Assembly (NCBI GenBank): GCA_900617975.1
Contig: UZAE01013234.1
Coordinates: forward strand, 1 to 15,964
Direction: 5' to 3'
DNA from: Rodentolepis nana
Lineage: Eukaryota > Platyhelminthes > Cestoda > Cyclophyllidea > Hymenolepididae
DNA: 15,964 nt
This document shows positions 1 to 9,107 of this stretch, in pieces; within the stretch, counting starts at the first letter, position 1; each line of letters starts with the position of its first letter. The position numbers and the translations under genes were made by a program. Below the pieces are notes generated by a model. The model made no database searches and had not been told where the DNA came from. It saw nothing but the letters and a program-made list of their open reading frames with translations.

Positions 1-64
1 TTTTGCCGTATGAGTATACGTTGCCCAGGGTGCACCACGTGGAGGTAAGTCTCTCGCACACCCC
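1..64 (-). mobile_element. Family 1 interspersed element, copy D (cut by window edge)
   Basis: These bases match the right-hand end of the full copies at 3061-3466 and 5659-5966. They share TTTTGCCGTATGAG, the GGTGCACC palindrome, the AGGTAAGT stretch and the terminal CACACCCC. The rest of the element lies left of the window. The strand is given as minus because the A-rich, AATAAA-bearing end of complete copies reads on the minus strand, so this would be the element's 5' end. No protein function is seen. Confidence 0.75.
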
Positions 65-2822
65 ACTCCTGGAAACTAAAATCGGCTTTAATTCTGCCAC
101 CGTTTGAGGGTATGGGAACATCACTCCCTTTAAAGCCTCCATTCATCGTAATATTAAATGAAACGCAAAAAATTCGAAATCTCGTTCATGAATAAAGAAT
201 CAAGTTGTCATTACTCAGTATCCCCTCTCTTCATTGAACTTTGAATTACAAATCGCTAAAGCTTCAAAACTCAGTTATCAACTGTAAACTTAACCTAATC
301 ACTAATCCAAACTGGCAGAGTTTAAGAGAATAGAGTCATTCATAATAAGTGTTGGGAACTTTGCCCAATACCTTGAAAGAACAAGTTTTAATGCTACCAC
401 ATAGTACAACTCAATGTCGAGGGCCGATCATGTGCAAATTCAGTCACAATTATAAAAGTAGTGTCGATAAAAATGTTCCTCACGTGACTAGACACTGCAG
501 ACCTGAAGGCCGTACTGTCCAATGATTTTAAACTTCATTTTGAATCCCTCAACCTCGATGAAAGACATTCGGCTACAATCGGAAGAAATTTTCTTCCTTC
601 ATGGAAGGAAACACGTGATTGAACTCGATCACCTGAAAATCTACAGTTGGTGAAACAATATAAAAGTCATGTGTTGTCAAAGTACATTCATGTCGTTATT
701 AATTAACTGCTGGTTATGGTCTATTTTAATTGTGAAATTAAGAAACCCCAATTAATCCTAAATTTATATTGATTCATTGGTTTATATTATCTGATATATA
801 ATGACCCAACTGACCACACCGATTATCTGTTATTTTAGAAATAGCGAGGCATTTGCCATTAATTTAGTTACTTTCAATAAACCCCATGCTCACTAAAACA
901 GACTCGAAGGTGCGCCATGTTACTTGTCGTGTAGGGGGCAAGTGTGGTCTTGAGCACAAAGACCTCTAAGTCAATAGTCTCTGCATTGTTGGACAAATCT
1001 GTCATTGTATTTTATTGACTAAGCTCTGCAATAGACACACACAACCCAAGTAAATATGTGCCAAGTCACAAGTTTGTTTCCCCTATATGGTTGAGAGGAT
1101 CTTGCCATGGGGATTACTGAGGATCAGCCCAGGCTAGTTCGTCATGCTGATTAATTGGTGACCCTGGAGCATTAAAAATTAATAACCATAAGGGTGACAA
1201 CCATCTAAGCCCTCAGGTGATTAGGAAAGCTAATACATAGCATTAATAAAAGTGAAATTCACTCTACTTTACTACAGGAGATTATGTTTCTGTTACACTT
1301 TAACCAAGTGTATATTGACACCAAACATGTCAGGTGCCTACATGCCTACCCCTACTGTTGAAAGTAAGAGGTACATATGTATCGCATCGTAAATTTGGGT
1401 AAATATAAGGGAATGAGAAGAGGTAGAGTACGTCCTGGCAAATGGAAAGAAGTGTGAAGGACCTCAGTTCAGAACAAGTGGAACCTGAGTTGTGATTAGA
1501 AGAAATAAATAAGAATTGTTCAATTGAGCGTCCATTGGTCGTTGATTGGCGGCCGATAAAGTACTGCCAATGGACAACAATGTATTCATGGTGGGGGTTA
1601 GTATGTGCGCACTCTAAGGGCTGTGGCTTAAAGGCTGCAAATTTCCAATTTAGGAAAAAATAGGAGGAGCTTATGAAATTTTATTTTTATGAAAAAGGAC
1701 AGAATCATTTTCCGATCTTTGTAATTATATAGCCGAAAAGTAACGAAGTCAATGTGGATCCCATAGCATGAAATAACTCAGTAAAATGTTCATATATCAA
1801 AAGAAAAGCAACTTGATCAAATACTATGTCAAAGGTAAATATTGGAAACAGTCAACGCTTGAATCATGAAAGCAGATCTATTATTCCATCATTCTTAGGT
1901 TGTTTTCGCGGTTTATGATAAATTCGTGGATAAATGAATGATTTCCTTGAGGTCTTGCATAATACAATGATGTAAAAAAATTAATAAATGGGTGACTATT
2001 TCATGCCTTGGTCATTAGGGGTAAACTGACTTGAGTCGATTGAAAATGCAAGAACCTCGCTGACAGCAATTCTCAAATGATTCTAGAGGCATTAGTACAG
2101 ATCCAACCGGCTTAAAATAATCCGCATTATTTTCAAAACCCCTCTCTGAAATAGGTGTGTCTAAACGAAACGAGAGTGGGTACCTTCTTTCAAAAAAGGA
2201 TAAATTTAAGGTTATAAAGCGATTACAAATTCATGTCATCTCTATGCCTATTTCCATGAAAAAACTCCATCGCCGGTTCGAATTCAATAATAGTTAGTAA
2301 TCAATTTCATCTGCTTGGATTTTCAAACAAGGAGCTGATTATATCTTTGTCAACCTTATTATCGACATTAATAAGTGGGGTTTTGACCAACAAATTGTAC
2401 CTCATCAATTCGTTATGTAAATCCAGAGATGGGGGGAGGGTCGGAGGGTGGGTAAGAGAGGAGAACTTAGATAAACAGGAATCTGTAAAGTTTAATTTAA
2501 AACATTTCGATTACTTGAAGCTCTAATTGAATCTTTTTATATCCGAATTGAACATTACGAACAATCCCACTAATGTGTGTGGCATAAAATTGATGTGAAT
2601 GGAGGGTTATTAAAATAAGTATCCATGCTTAAACCGAATGGGGTTGGAGATTCACTAACTGTAAAATGATAAAAGTAGGCCCACCAGACGTAGGGTTTGT
2701 GGGACATGTCATCACCTAACATGTAATCGCATTCGCACTCAGGCGTCGTGAGTGCGAAGAGCACGTAACCAATAGCTAATCAAAAGCACTCTTTTGTTTA
2801 ATCTAATACGCCATGTTGATTA
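65..2822. other. Intergenic stretch without a recognisable gene
   Basis: I see no coding exon I can defend. The longest frame is 64 codons (2570-2764, minus); it lacks a usable ATG at its 5' end and matches nothing I know. The stretch is AT-rich with scattered GC-richer patches (about 880-1160). It contains a 9-bp inverted repeat (1530-1538 with 1567-1575, GTCCATTGG/CCAATGGAC, 28-nt spacer) and a G-rich motif at 2431-2452. Confidence 0.6.
2431..2452 (+). other. G-quadruplex-type motif
   Basis: Four runs of three or more G are separated by 1, 5 and 1 bases (G6, G3, G3, G3), which fits the usual G3+N1-7 pattern for an intramolecular quadruplex on the plus strand. It stands out in AT-rich surroundings and lies far from either recognised gene. 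Folding and function are inference. Confidence 0.5.
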
Positions 2823-2943
2823 TGACTAGGCTTCCTGTCCGTACTTATCCCATGCAACACCTCCCAAGTGAGCGTGCTCTGTGTTATACGTCTGTTCCTT
2901 CCATAGCTTTGCTGTAGCTTGGGTAGTTCTGGGAGTCTAGTCA
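2823..2943. repeat. 13-bp imperfect inverted repeat bounding a GC-richer island
   Basis: TGACTAGGCTTCC at 2823-2835 can pair with GGGAGTCTAGTCA at 2931-2943 over 13 positions, two of them G-T wobbles. The 95-nt interior is richer in GC than its surroundings and has smaller foldbacks (for example around GAGCGTGCTC). It may be a structured RNA, a decayed transposon fragment or chance. No long frame runs through it. Confidence 0.3.
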
Positions 2944-3293
2944 GATATAGGAGAACCTGCCACAAAGATTTCTGAGCTTCGCCAACGCTTATTAATGCAG
3001 CAATTCGCTACAAGCTACAAAGATTGTTCAAGGTAGGGTACCAGGAATGGATAGAAGGTATTTATTCATATTAAATGGCAGGCTTTATGGAAGTTATCAT
3101 TAGCCCTTTAGTTGACTTCTGGCTTCTCAGAGAGGAGGAATATCAAAGTTGCAAAAATTCGAGGGGTGGGTGAACAGAAGAATGATTCACAGATATAAAA
3201 GAGACAGACCCAAAGGCTGGGAAAAAGGAATGGTGAGTTCTGTGGAAGTGGTAGAAAATGGCATACAGTGGGGTCATGGTAGTTAGAAGTCAG

Positions 3294-3378
3294 AAGTCAA
3301 CTGCCAGTTTATAGACTTTTTTGCCGTATGAGAAGTGATAAGTCAACTGCCGGTTAATAGACTTTTTTGCCGTATGAG
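3294..3378. repeat. Tandem duplication of a 39-bp unit inside copy A
   Basis: A 39-bp unit at 3294-3332 recurs at 3340-3378 (46-bp period) with few differences. Both begin AAGTCAACTGCC and end GACTTTTTTGCCGTATGAG. Copy B has this unit only once, so the duplication arose within copy A or its lineage. Confidence 0.85.
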
Positions 3379-3386
3379 TGGGTTGC

Positions 3387-3466
3387 CCAGGGTGCACCGC
3401 GTGGAGGTAAGTCTATCGCATATTATCCAGGGTGCACCACGTTGAAGTAAATCTCTCCCACACCCC
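3387..3466. repeat. Second tandem duplication (40-bp period) inside copy A
   Basis: CCAGGGTGCACC starts at 3387 and again at 3427. The first unit keeps the intact AGGTAAGT, whereas the second has AAGTAAAT. The second unit ends in the CACACCCC terminus found in copies B and D, so the first is the extra, terminus-less unit. Confidence 0.75.
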
Positions 3467-3484
3467 TTAATTAGAAGTTACTTA

Positions 3485-4176
3485 GAGATAAATAGAGAAA
3501 ACCATGAATGCAGAAGCATTCCAGGATACAGGAATTGGTATGTAATTATAGCAAGTAAAAGCTGAAGTAAGCATCTACAAAGATTCGAGGAAAGCGAAAG
3601 AGAAGAAAACGCCGCTGAAAACATGGAGATTAAGATTATGAATTTCAAATAATAACTTGAGTTTCCTTGGAAATTCGACAGACATGCCGATTCATATATG
3701 GCGATACTATTCTTCCTATTGATGAAGGTTCATATCAGTCTTCCTAATTGCTTTTAATGATGGCGCATTTGAAGAAATTATATTTTAAAATTAACCTTTG
3801 TTTTAATGCATCAAATAGATGCACTTCAGCACTTTATACATTTATAAACTATCATCGTTAGGAATCCGCATTTACACTAAAAGTGTGGAAATTTTCTATT
3901 TCTTGTAAAAATTGCACATGTCTGCGTGGTGGATTTGCCAAGAAGCTAATTAGTATGCCCATTGTGGCATGCTGATACGGTGAATACTGAATGAGTCTTC
4001 TTACGCCTATATGCTCTGCATGTCAATGATTGGTTCACTTCCAAGGCACAATGTGAGGAAATAGTTTTTCTCTTGTTAAATTAATATATTTCTAATGTTT
4101 GGCCTCATTGGAATACTTGCGTGCTTGTTAAGTAGATAGATCACACTAAAAATGAACGAGGAAATCAACTGTGACA
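3485..4176. other. Spacer between family 1 copies
   Basis: This is AT-rich unique-looking sequence with no frame of 60 codons on either strand, no tRNA-like fold and no repeat I could match to the rest of the window. Confidence 0.6.
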
Positions 4177-4272
4177 TTTATTAATATCAAACGCCAGGCT
4201 TTATGATAGTTATCATTAGCCCTTTAGTTTACTTCGGGCTTCTCAAAGGGGAGGAACATCAGTGTCACAAGA
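4177..4272 (-). mobile_element. Family 1 element, copy C (left end only)
   Basis: The sequence from TTTATTAATATC through TTATCATTAGCCCTTTAGTT to about AACATCAGTGTCACAAG matches the first 90-100 bp of copies A and B. On the minus strand this is the 3' portion. Similarity then stops and family 2 sequence begins. Retention of only the 3' part is what 5'-truncated reverse transcription produces, although later disruption by family 2 is equally possible. Confidence 0.7.
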
Positions 4273-4585
4273 TGTGGACGTAATAATCTCTGTCTATAGA
4301 GCATATGTTTTTTTTTCTTTCACGAAATAAATTGGAGCAATTGATAATTATAGTACGCAAACTTGAACTAGAATGAATGCGAAATTTATTCATGACAATC
4401 CATAAGACAAAAACATCCAATTTCTAGATTATTTGAATGTTTTCAAAACACCACCCCCCCCCACTCTCATATTAATTATTTTGTCAATAATTCGCGGTCT
4501 GATTTGACTTTCAAATTTAAAGCAAAATCTGAGTAAGTCTTGTTCTCCCACTCCTCCCCTTGAACAAGATTAATCCATCATGCCA
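4272..4585. repeat. Family 2 degenerate interspersed repeat, copy 1
   Basis: This shares an ordered series of blocks with 13430-13720: AATAATCTCTGTCTAT, then AAATTTATTCATG, then CACTCTC.TATTAATTATTT, then GATTAATCCAT, at nearly the same spacing. Between blocks the two copies have diverged heavily, so the insertion is old. It contains T9 (4308-4316) and C9 (4454-4462). No coding frame was seen; the class is unknown. It directly abuts the truncated family 1 copy C. Confidence 0.6.
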
Positions 4586-5645
4586 CTGGAATTTCTGGGG
4601 TGGTCAACAGTCTCTTGACCTCTATTTCTTCCATAAACGCTTTCGCTGTTATTTTTGACAAAATTTATAGGATACTTGGAACTTCTAACAAAGTTAATAT
4701 TGTAATAATTTCAACCAACAGGATAAAATGCAAATAAAATATGCCGAGAATGTATTTCAATGACACTGTTTTCACGCTTCTCAAAACTCTTATCAAAAGC
4801 CGCATGCTTCACAGCAACAACCAATGGAAGTAAATGTTTGCGGCTTTAGCGTATTTTACTGTGTCTAGCTTATAACGTCAAAAGAGGATGATTAGTAACT
4901 TCACAATAGGAGAAGTATCGAAGTCTCTTGAATTTGATGATATTCTGACCTGCTCCAACGAGAAAATTACAGTCTCACAATACCTTTATTAATCTACGTT
5001 CATTTGCGTTGCTGGCACTTCTACTTGTTTCCACCATTACCACTTGGGTCTTTATCGTCTTTTGTGGTGATCAAATGTCAATTGTAAAGGTAATACAGAG
5101 CATCCATATGACATGTGAGGCGCTCACATAACTGCATCATTGCTCGCTAGAACGCCACTGCTGAAGTCGATTATAGCAAATGTGACGGGAATCATTTTAA
5201 TACCTGGAGTTATCATGAATTGAAATTGAGGGCAATTGTGGGCTAAATGTTTTATATGCCTAATGGTCACTATGGCCATGCGGACAAGTGCCTGACGGTG
5301 GCAGGTATTGAGGTCAAAGAGCTAGAGCGCATTGATAGACGGGGGGGGGTGCGTGACGTTATAGTATATTAGCTGAATATCACTAAATATAGTGGTATTG
5401 TGACGTAAGAGCATTTCAGGAATGCAAACAGCGCTGAGATAGATAAGCCAAGAAGAAAGTTGAGAATTCAAAATCAAAGCAAATTAATCAGCACAATTGT
5501 ATTAGTTAATTGAAGTCCAAACCTTGAAATAACTGTTTGACCAACGGGTGCAATTGTCACATTTTATTAAAATATACTTCACAGTGAATTGCCGGTCGTA
5601 GTTAATATAATTAATACTACTAAATATGTATATGGTTACCGAATT
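4586..5645. other. Intergenic stretch without a recognisable gene
   Basis: No frame of 60 or more codons and no RNA gene was seen. The only salient element is a run of nine G at 5341-5349, just after a GC-richer patch (about 5260-5340). Confidence 0.6.
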
Positions 5646-5979
5646 AGGTTGAAATATTTATTTATACCAAATGGCAGGCGTTTTGATGGTTATCATTAGC
5701 CCTTTAGTTGACTTCAGGCTTCACAGAGGGGAAGGAACATTAAAGTGATAAAAGTCGAGATGGGGAACAGAAGGGTGTTTCAAAGGCGAAGGTAGAAAAA
5801 GTAGAAAAAAGGTGAGGTGAGTACTGTGAAAGTGGTTGAATATGACATAAAGTGGGGTGATGATAGTCTGAAGTCAGAAGTCAACTGCCGATTTATAGAC
5901 TTTTTTGCCGTATGAGTATATGTTGCCCAGGGTGCACCACGTGGAGGTAAGTCCATCGCACACCCCAGGTTGATATATT
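5646..5979. repeat. Target-site duplication flanking copy B
   Basis: AGGTTGAAATATT (5646-5658) and AGGTTGATATATT (5967-5979) are 12 of 13 identical and lie exactly outside the element termini. This records the insertion and fixes the element boundaries. Confidence 0.75.
5659..5966 (-). mobile_element. Family 1 interspersed element, copy B (best-preserved)
   Basis: About 308 bp, with both ends definable because a 13-bp direct repeat flanks it (AGGTTGAAATATT at 5646-5658, AGGTTGATATATT at 5967-5979, one mismatch). A TSD of this length, the lack of TG...CA termini and an A-rich end containing AATAAA on the minus strand point to a non-LTR, SINE-like retroposon rather than a solo LTR or DNA transposon. 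The 5' end (minus strand) starts GGGGTGTGCG and includes the GGTGCACC palindrome and a CACGTG. I see no clear pol III A and B boxes, so calling it a SINE is inference. A 58-codon frame exists on the minus strand but is not conserved in copy A. Confidence 0.8.
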
Positions 5980-6041
5980 AATATGTTGTTTAAAGAAGAC
6001 AGAGTGTATACGTACTGAAGATTAGATATAAAATTGATTTT

Positions 6042-6416
6042 TCAGCAGTGCATAGTTATCATAGGTAGAGCAACTGAATCAATGAATAAGTGACAAGCAA
6101 TCGTGGCACTTAGCACCACCCACGAAAAAGTGAGGAGTCCGTAACAAGCTATTGAAAGTGGGAAATGGGATAGCAATGGAGCTGAAGAAATATAAAGTTC
6201 CACATATCGATCCAGTAAGGCAATGATGAGAGCAAACTTAGTCACTAAAATACAAATAAGAATGTTGAAACTACAATATCCCACCAAGCAGTGAGGATAA
6301 GGACTACCACAGAACAGAGAGGAGTCTGTGTCTTCTTCGCTTTCATAAAATAGAATCAAGTCACAGTATTCTCTTATCACGTCAAATAAGATTGATAGAT
6401 TAAGAAACAGAGACAC
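6042..6416 (-). other. Hydrophobic 124-codon frame, weakly receptor-like; possibly chance
   Basis: An open frame with no ATG near its start (it opens at GTG), so if real it is an exon or fragment. Its two most hydrophobic stretches look like TM3 and TM4 of a rhodopsin-type receptor: LIIALLDRYVELY carries a DRY motif, then 29 residues on from the R there is FSWVVLSA. A Pro lies 19 residues before that Trp, a spacing seen in such receptors. Against it: T-rich DNA encodes hydrophobic residues by default, the second intracellular loop lacks basic residues, the expected cysteine before TM3 is two or three positions off, and no TM5-TM7 exon was found. Copy B lies just downstream. A frame this long is expected roughly by chance in 16 kb of AT-rich DNA. 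Confidence 0.15.
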
Positions 6417-7345
6417 AGAGAGAAGAGTACTTGTAAAAAATTATTGTTGGTTGTTCTTATAACCTAAGATTGATTCCTACGTGTTTGATCCGAATCCTTT
6501 ACACAGTAAAGATAAAACTCATCAATAGCGTGTTTGTCATACCAAACTTGTGCTAATTGTTGGGGACTCAATTAGGGCTTTTTGTCTTATTAAAAAAGTA
6601 TTAAAGATATAAGTTCTCTGAACAACCAGCTCCCTTTGGACCTTCATTTTTAGAATAAATGCTTTGTCGTGGAAATTATAAATCGTTTACAAAAGGCAGC
6701 CTGTCTTTTCACGAAGTATGAGAAATAGTTCATATACTTTTACAGGGCACAACATCTTTGGCGAATAAGCTCCCATTCCTACCGACAGATTACTACTCCT
6801 ACCGACTAATCTATGCTCCCTGTTAAAAGTCGTAAAGCTCATTTAAATTTTATTACCCACAAAAAGCGAACTTCAAGAGCATAAGCCTGGAAGATGTTCA
6901 AAGTGAGACAGGAAATCCCGGTGCCAATTAACTATCAAGTTTTTTTCGAAATTTGGAAGGCAACCGATGATTGTTATTGCCCTGGTTGAACTTGTTGAAA
7001 TATGAATTCCCTCATTCATACTCTTTGGTTCATTAGATTCAGTTGTGCTCAGTTATTTGAAAGTATCTTTACTGGTCACAGTTGCTAAACCTTTGATAAG
7101 CCCCTGTGCAGTACATGGTTCCCCTAGTGTATGATCTATTTCAGTGAGAGCCTTTGATTAACTATTAAATGAGAGTAATTTCCGTAAGCTTCTGTGACAG
7201 CTATCTTTGCCTTCACTGTGCACATTCCACCATCGAGTGTTAATAGTACTGTTCGTCCGTCGCACTACTTTTCCAATACAATTCGTATTGGTTTTACCCT
7301 GTTTAAAGCTAAGCTCATTCTTTTAAGATTACCAGACCTCAATTA

Positions 7346-7486
7346 TGGTTGGTAGGCAGCCCTGTGCTGCCTCGGTTGAAGAAAAGAAGCCCTTGGGCGT
7401 TCGAACGTTCTGGAACATGCGGATGTGATGCTAATCACATTGGAGAGCAAATGAGGTCATAACTGCTGAGACCTCTCAGCCAACCA
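7346..7486. other. Structured island with nested stem-loops and pol III box-like motifs
   Basis: TGGTTGG (7346-7352) can pair with CCAACCA (7480-7486), closing a domain with several internal hairpins: GGCAGC/GCTGCC (7355-7360 with 7366-7371), the CGTTCGAACG palindrome, ATGTGAT/ATCACAT with a GCTA loop (7423-7440), and GCTGAG/CTCAGC with an ACCT loop (7465-7480) or alternatively GAGGTC/GACCTC (7453-7475). On the minus strand TGGCTGAGAGG (7482-7472) resembles a pol III A box and GTTCGAACGCC (7406-7396) resembles a B box. I could not fold a tRNA: the T-stem does not pair. It could be a tRNA-derived SINE head, an unannotated structured RNA or coincidence. Confidence 0.3.
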
Positions 7487-8525
7487 CCAATAAATAGACC
7501 CTGCATGGTTTAACAAATCCACCATTGCATTATAATGCCTAAGCTCCGTGTCAGTGAGACGCAGCTCAAATAAAAGTGCGCTAGCTTAGCGAATCCTGGG
7601 ACCCATTCTACACCTTGAGATCTCGCTATAGGGCTTATTGCACATATATCAAGGGTTATCATTGTGACAATCCGCTACAACCTCCCGCTAATGGGATAGT
7701 AATACATCTAGATCAAAAATAAGCCGTTAGTTAGTATTGATGTGGAATGGCTCTTATCAGACTTGAGTGTCAGTTTGATGGCACTAAATCCGCATACTCA
7801 GCATTTTGAAGCAATCTTTCGAGATTGGATATATTAAATGGATTGCTTGTCAAGTATATATATTGCTATTTCCAAATCTTAAAGATATAATAAATCCAGC
7901 AAGTATCGAATTATAAAATCATTGATAGAGCTATTCTCAAGACCTCATTCTCTGCAATCCTGAAACTAATCTAATAGGAAATTCGTATTATTTTATCTTT
8001 TGAATAATTGAGATACCACTATATTTATCTGTCCAATGAACACGGCGTATTTAGAGGTTGTAATTGATCTCCCGACATTGGTGAAAAAATATTTGTTGGG
8101 TTCTGCTTTAATTAACTTTTGATTTAAATGAAAGGAAACAATATATACCTAAAAAATAAATTTCTTTGGGCGTTTCAAGTGCCCCGTTGCGATAAACTGT
8201 TCACTTATTAATAGTCTCTTTGCAATCGTCAAATATCAATCTTAATTTAAAATATACAAGGATATTCAGTCACCTTACTCTACTTTTAATACATTTCATA
8301 AGCACATTATCAGCGCTGTTATTGCTTTTTCCATCATTATTTCCAATTTATCACTTTTAGCCACTCTGTCCAATGATCTGTGGGAAAGAAAATCTGGAAA
8401 CAGACTCGGCAGCATAAGTGGCCAACCATGGATATATGCCGTACCAAACGACATCTTCATCTCCATACTCTTAGTCTTCGGTGTTATTGGAATAGGAAAA
8501 ATTACAAATCCATCTATTGCCTCCA

Positions 8526-8541
8526 CTCTCTCTCTCTCTCT
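8526..8541. repeat. (CT)8 microsatellite
   Basis: Eight perfect CT units. It is responsible for the Arg-Glu run in the spurious minus-strand frame across it. Confidence 0.9.
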
Positions 8542-8967
8542 GACCATCCGGTACCCTAACAGGAATTCATGGAACTTGTATTCCACTCTTCCCTAGTCAT
8601 GGCTACTATTGAATCTACCTCTGGTTTCTTTGCTATCATCACTTTTCAGTCTCTTTATTTTTTTACTTTCACGAGGTTATTTGAACTTTTTAAGATAACT
8701 GCTGCCAATTGAATCGTATGTGCTTACTGCCAACCCCCGCCCCCAGCTTGACTGCCGACCGCCAACACTTCTGATGTTTGAAAGTGGGAAAATTCTGACA
8801 TCGAAATATAATTCCCGCTCCTTTTACATTCATATTAAATCATTATTATTTTTACCCGAATGAATAGAAGTTAAAAATTACAAATATTCTAAATATCAAC
8901 TAGTAATAGGATTTAAATAAGATGTTTAGTGTGTCGTATCACCACGCAAATTTTCTAAGTAGTTGTT

Positions 8968-8973
8968 TTTATT
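8968..8973 (-). terminator. Candidate polyadenylation signal of the adenylate kinase 7 gene
   Basis: TTTATT on the plus strand reads AATAAA on the minus strand, about 135 nt past the stop codon at 9108-9110. It is the first perfect AATAAA I found downstream. The motif is common in AT-rich DNA, so the assignment is tentative. Confidence 0.45.
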
Positions 8974-9107
8974 TTGAAAGTTATTTACGAAATTTTATGA
9001 AACAAACTAACATTAATAATTATTTATGTTCTATTCCCCTTCGTTTAATCCACTTGTGGGTTATTCCTGAAGAGATATTCAGCCTAAAATTTGAAAGAAA
9101 TCAATAG

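Larger units (their letters stand above)
3061..3466 (-). mobile_element. Family 1 interspersed element, copy A (internally duplicated)
   Basis: This copy aligns along its length with copy B at 5659-5966. They share the left block (AATGGCAGGC, TTATCATTAGCCCTTTAGTT), a divergent middle and the right block ending CACACCCC. It is about 100 bp longer than copy B, mainly because two pieces of the right block are duplicated in tandem. Read on the minus strand the element ends ATGAATAAATA, a polyadenylation-like A-rich tail, which suggests a retroposon with its 3' end at the left. Candidate target-site duplications are TAGAAGGTATTTA (3052-3064) and TAGAAGTTACTTA (3472-3484), 11 of 13 identical, but the right one sits 5 nt beyond the element end and the left one overlaps its start. 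No credible protein is encoded. I cannot name the family. Confidence 0.75.
6417..8967. other. Intergenic stretch without a recognisable gene
   Basis: AT-rich except for the structured island at 7346-7486 and a GC-richer patch near 8380-8560. The longest frame (8296-8586, minus, 96 codons) opens at GTG, runs through a CT microsatellite read as Arg-Glu repeats and matches no family I know; I do not call it. Small foldbacks occur, for example CAATCT-TTCG-AGATTG at 7812-7827, a six-pair stem with a TTCG tetraloop. Confidence 0.6.

Noticed and set aside
1530..1575. 9-bp inverted repeat as a miniature transposon
   Set aside because: It spans only 46 bp with no flanking duplication and no second copy in the window.
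2272..2290. GGTTCGAATTC, like a tRNA T-arm or B box
   Set aside because: The bases on either side (GCCGG and TCAAT) cannot form the T-stem, and no A box or acceptor stem lies upstream.
2570..2764. 64-codon minus-strand frame
   Set aside because: It opens without an ATG, no family is recognisable, and frames of this length are expected by chance. The GC-richer start (2680-2770) is the only coding-like hint.
5659..5966. Family 1 as a solo LTR or TRIM
   Set aside because: The ends are not TG...CA and the flanking duplication is 13 bp rather than 4-6 bp.
7809..7848. Possible microRNA-like hairpin (AAGCAATC with GATTGCTT)
   Set aside because: Only eight continuous pairs form, well short of a microRNA precursor duplex, and a smaller TTCG hairpin competes with it.
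8296..8586. 96-codon minus-strand frame with an Arg-Glu run
   Set aside because: It opens at GTG, the charged run comes from a CT microsatellite, and no motif or homologue is recognised.
8922..9107. 61-codon plus-strand frame
   Set aside because: It is in the AK7 3' flank on the opposite strand, AT-rich, without any motif.
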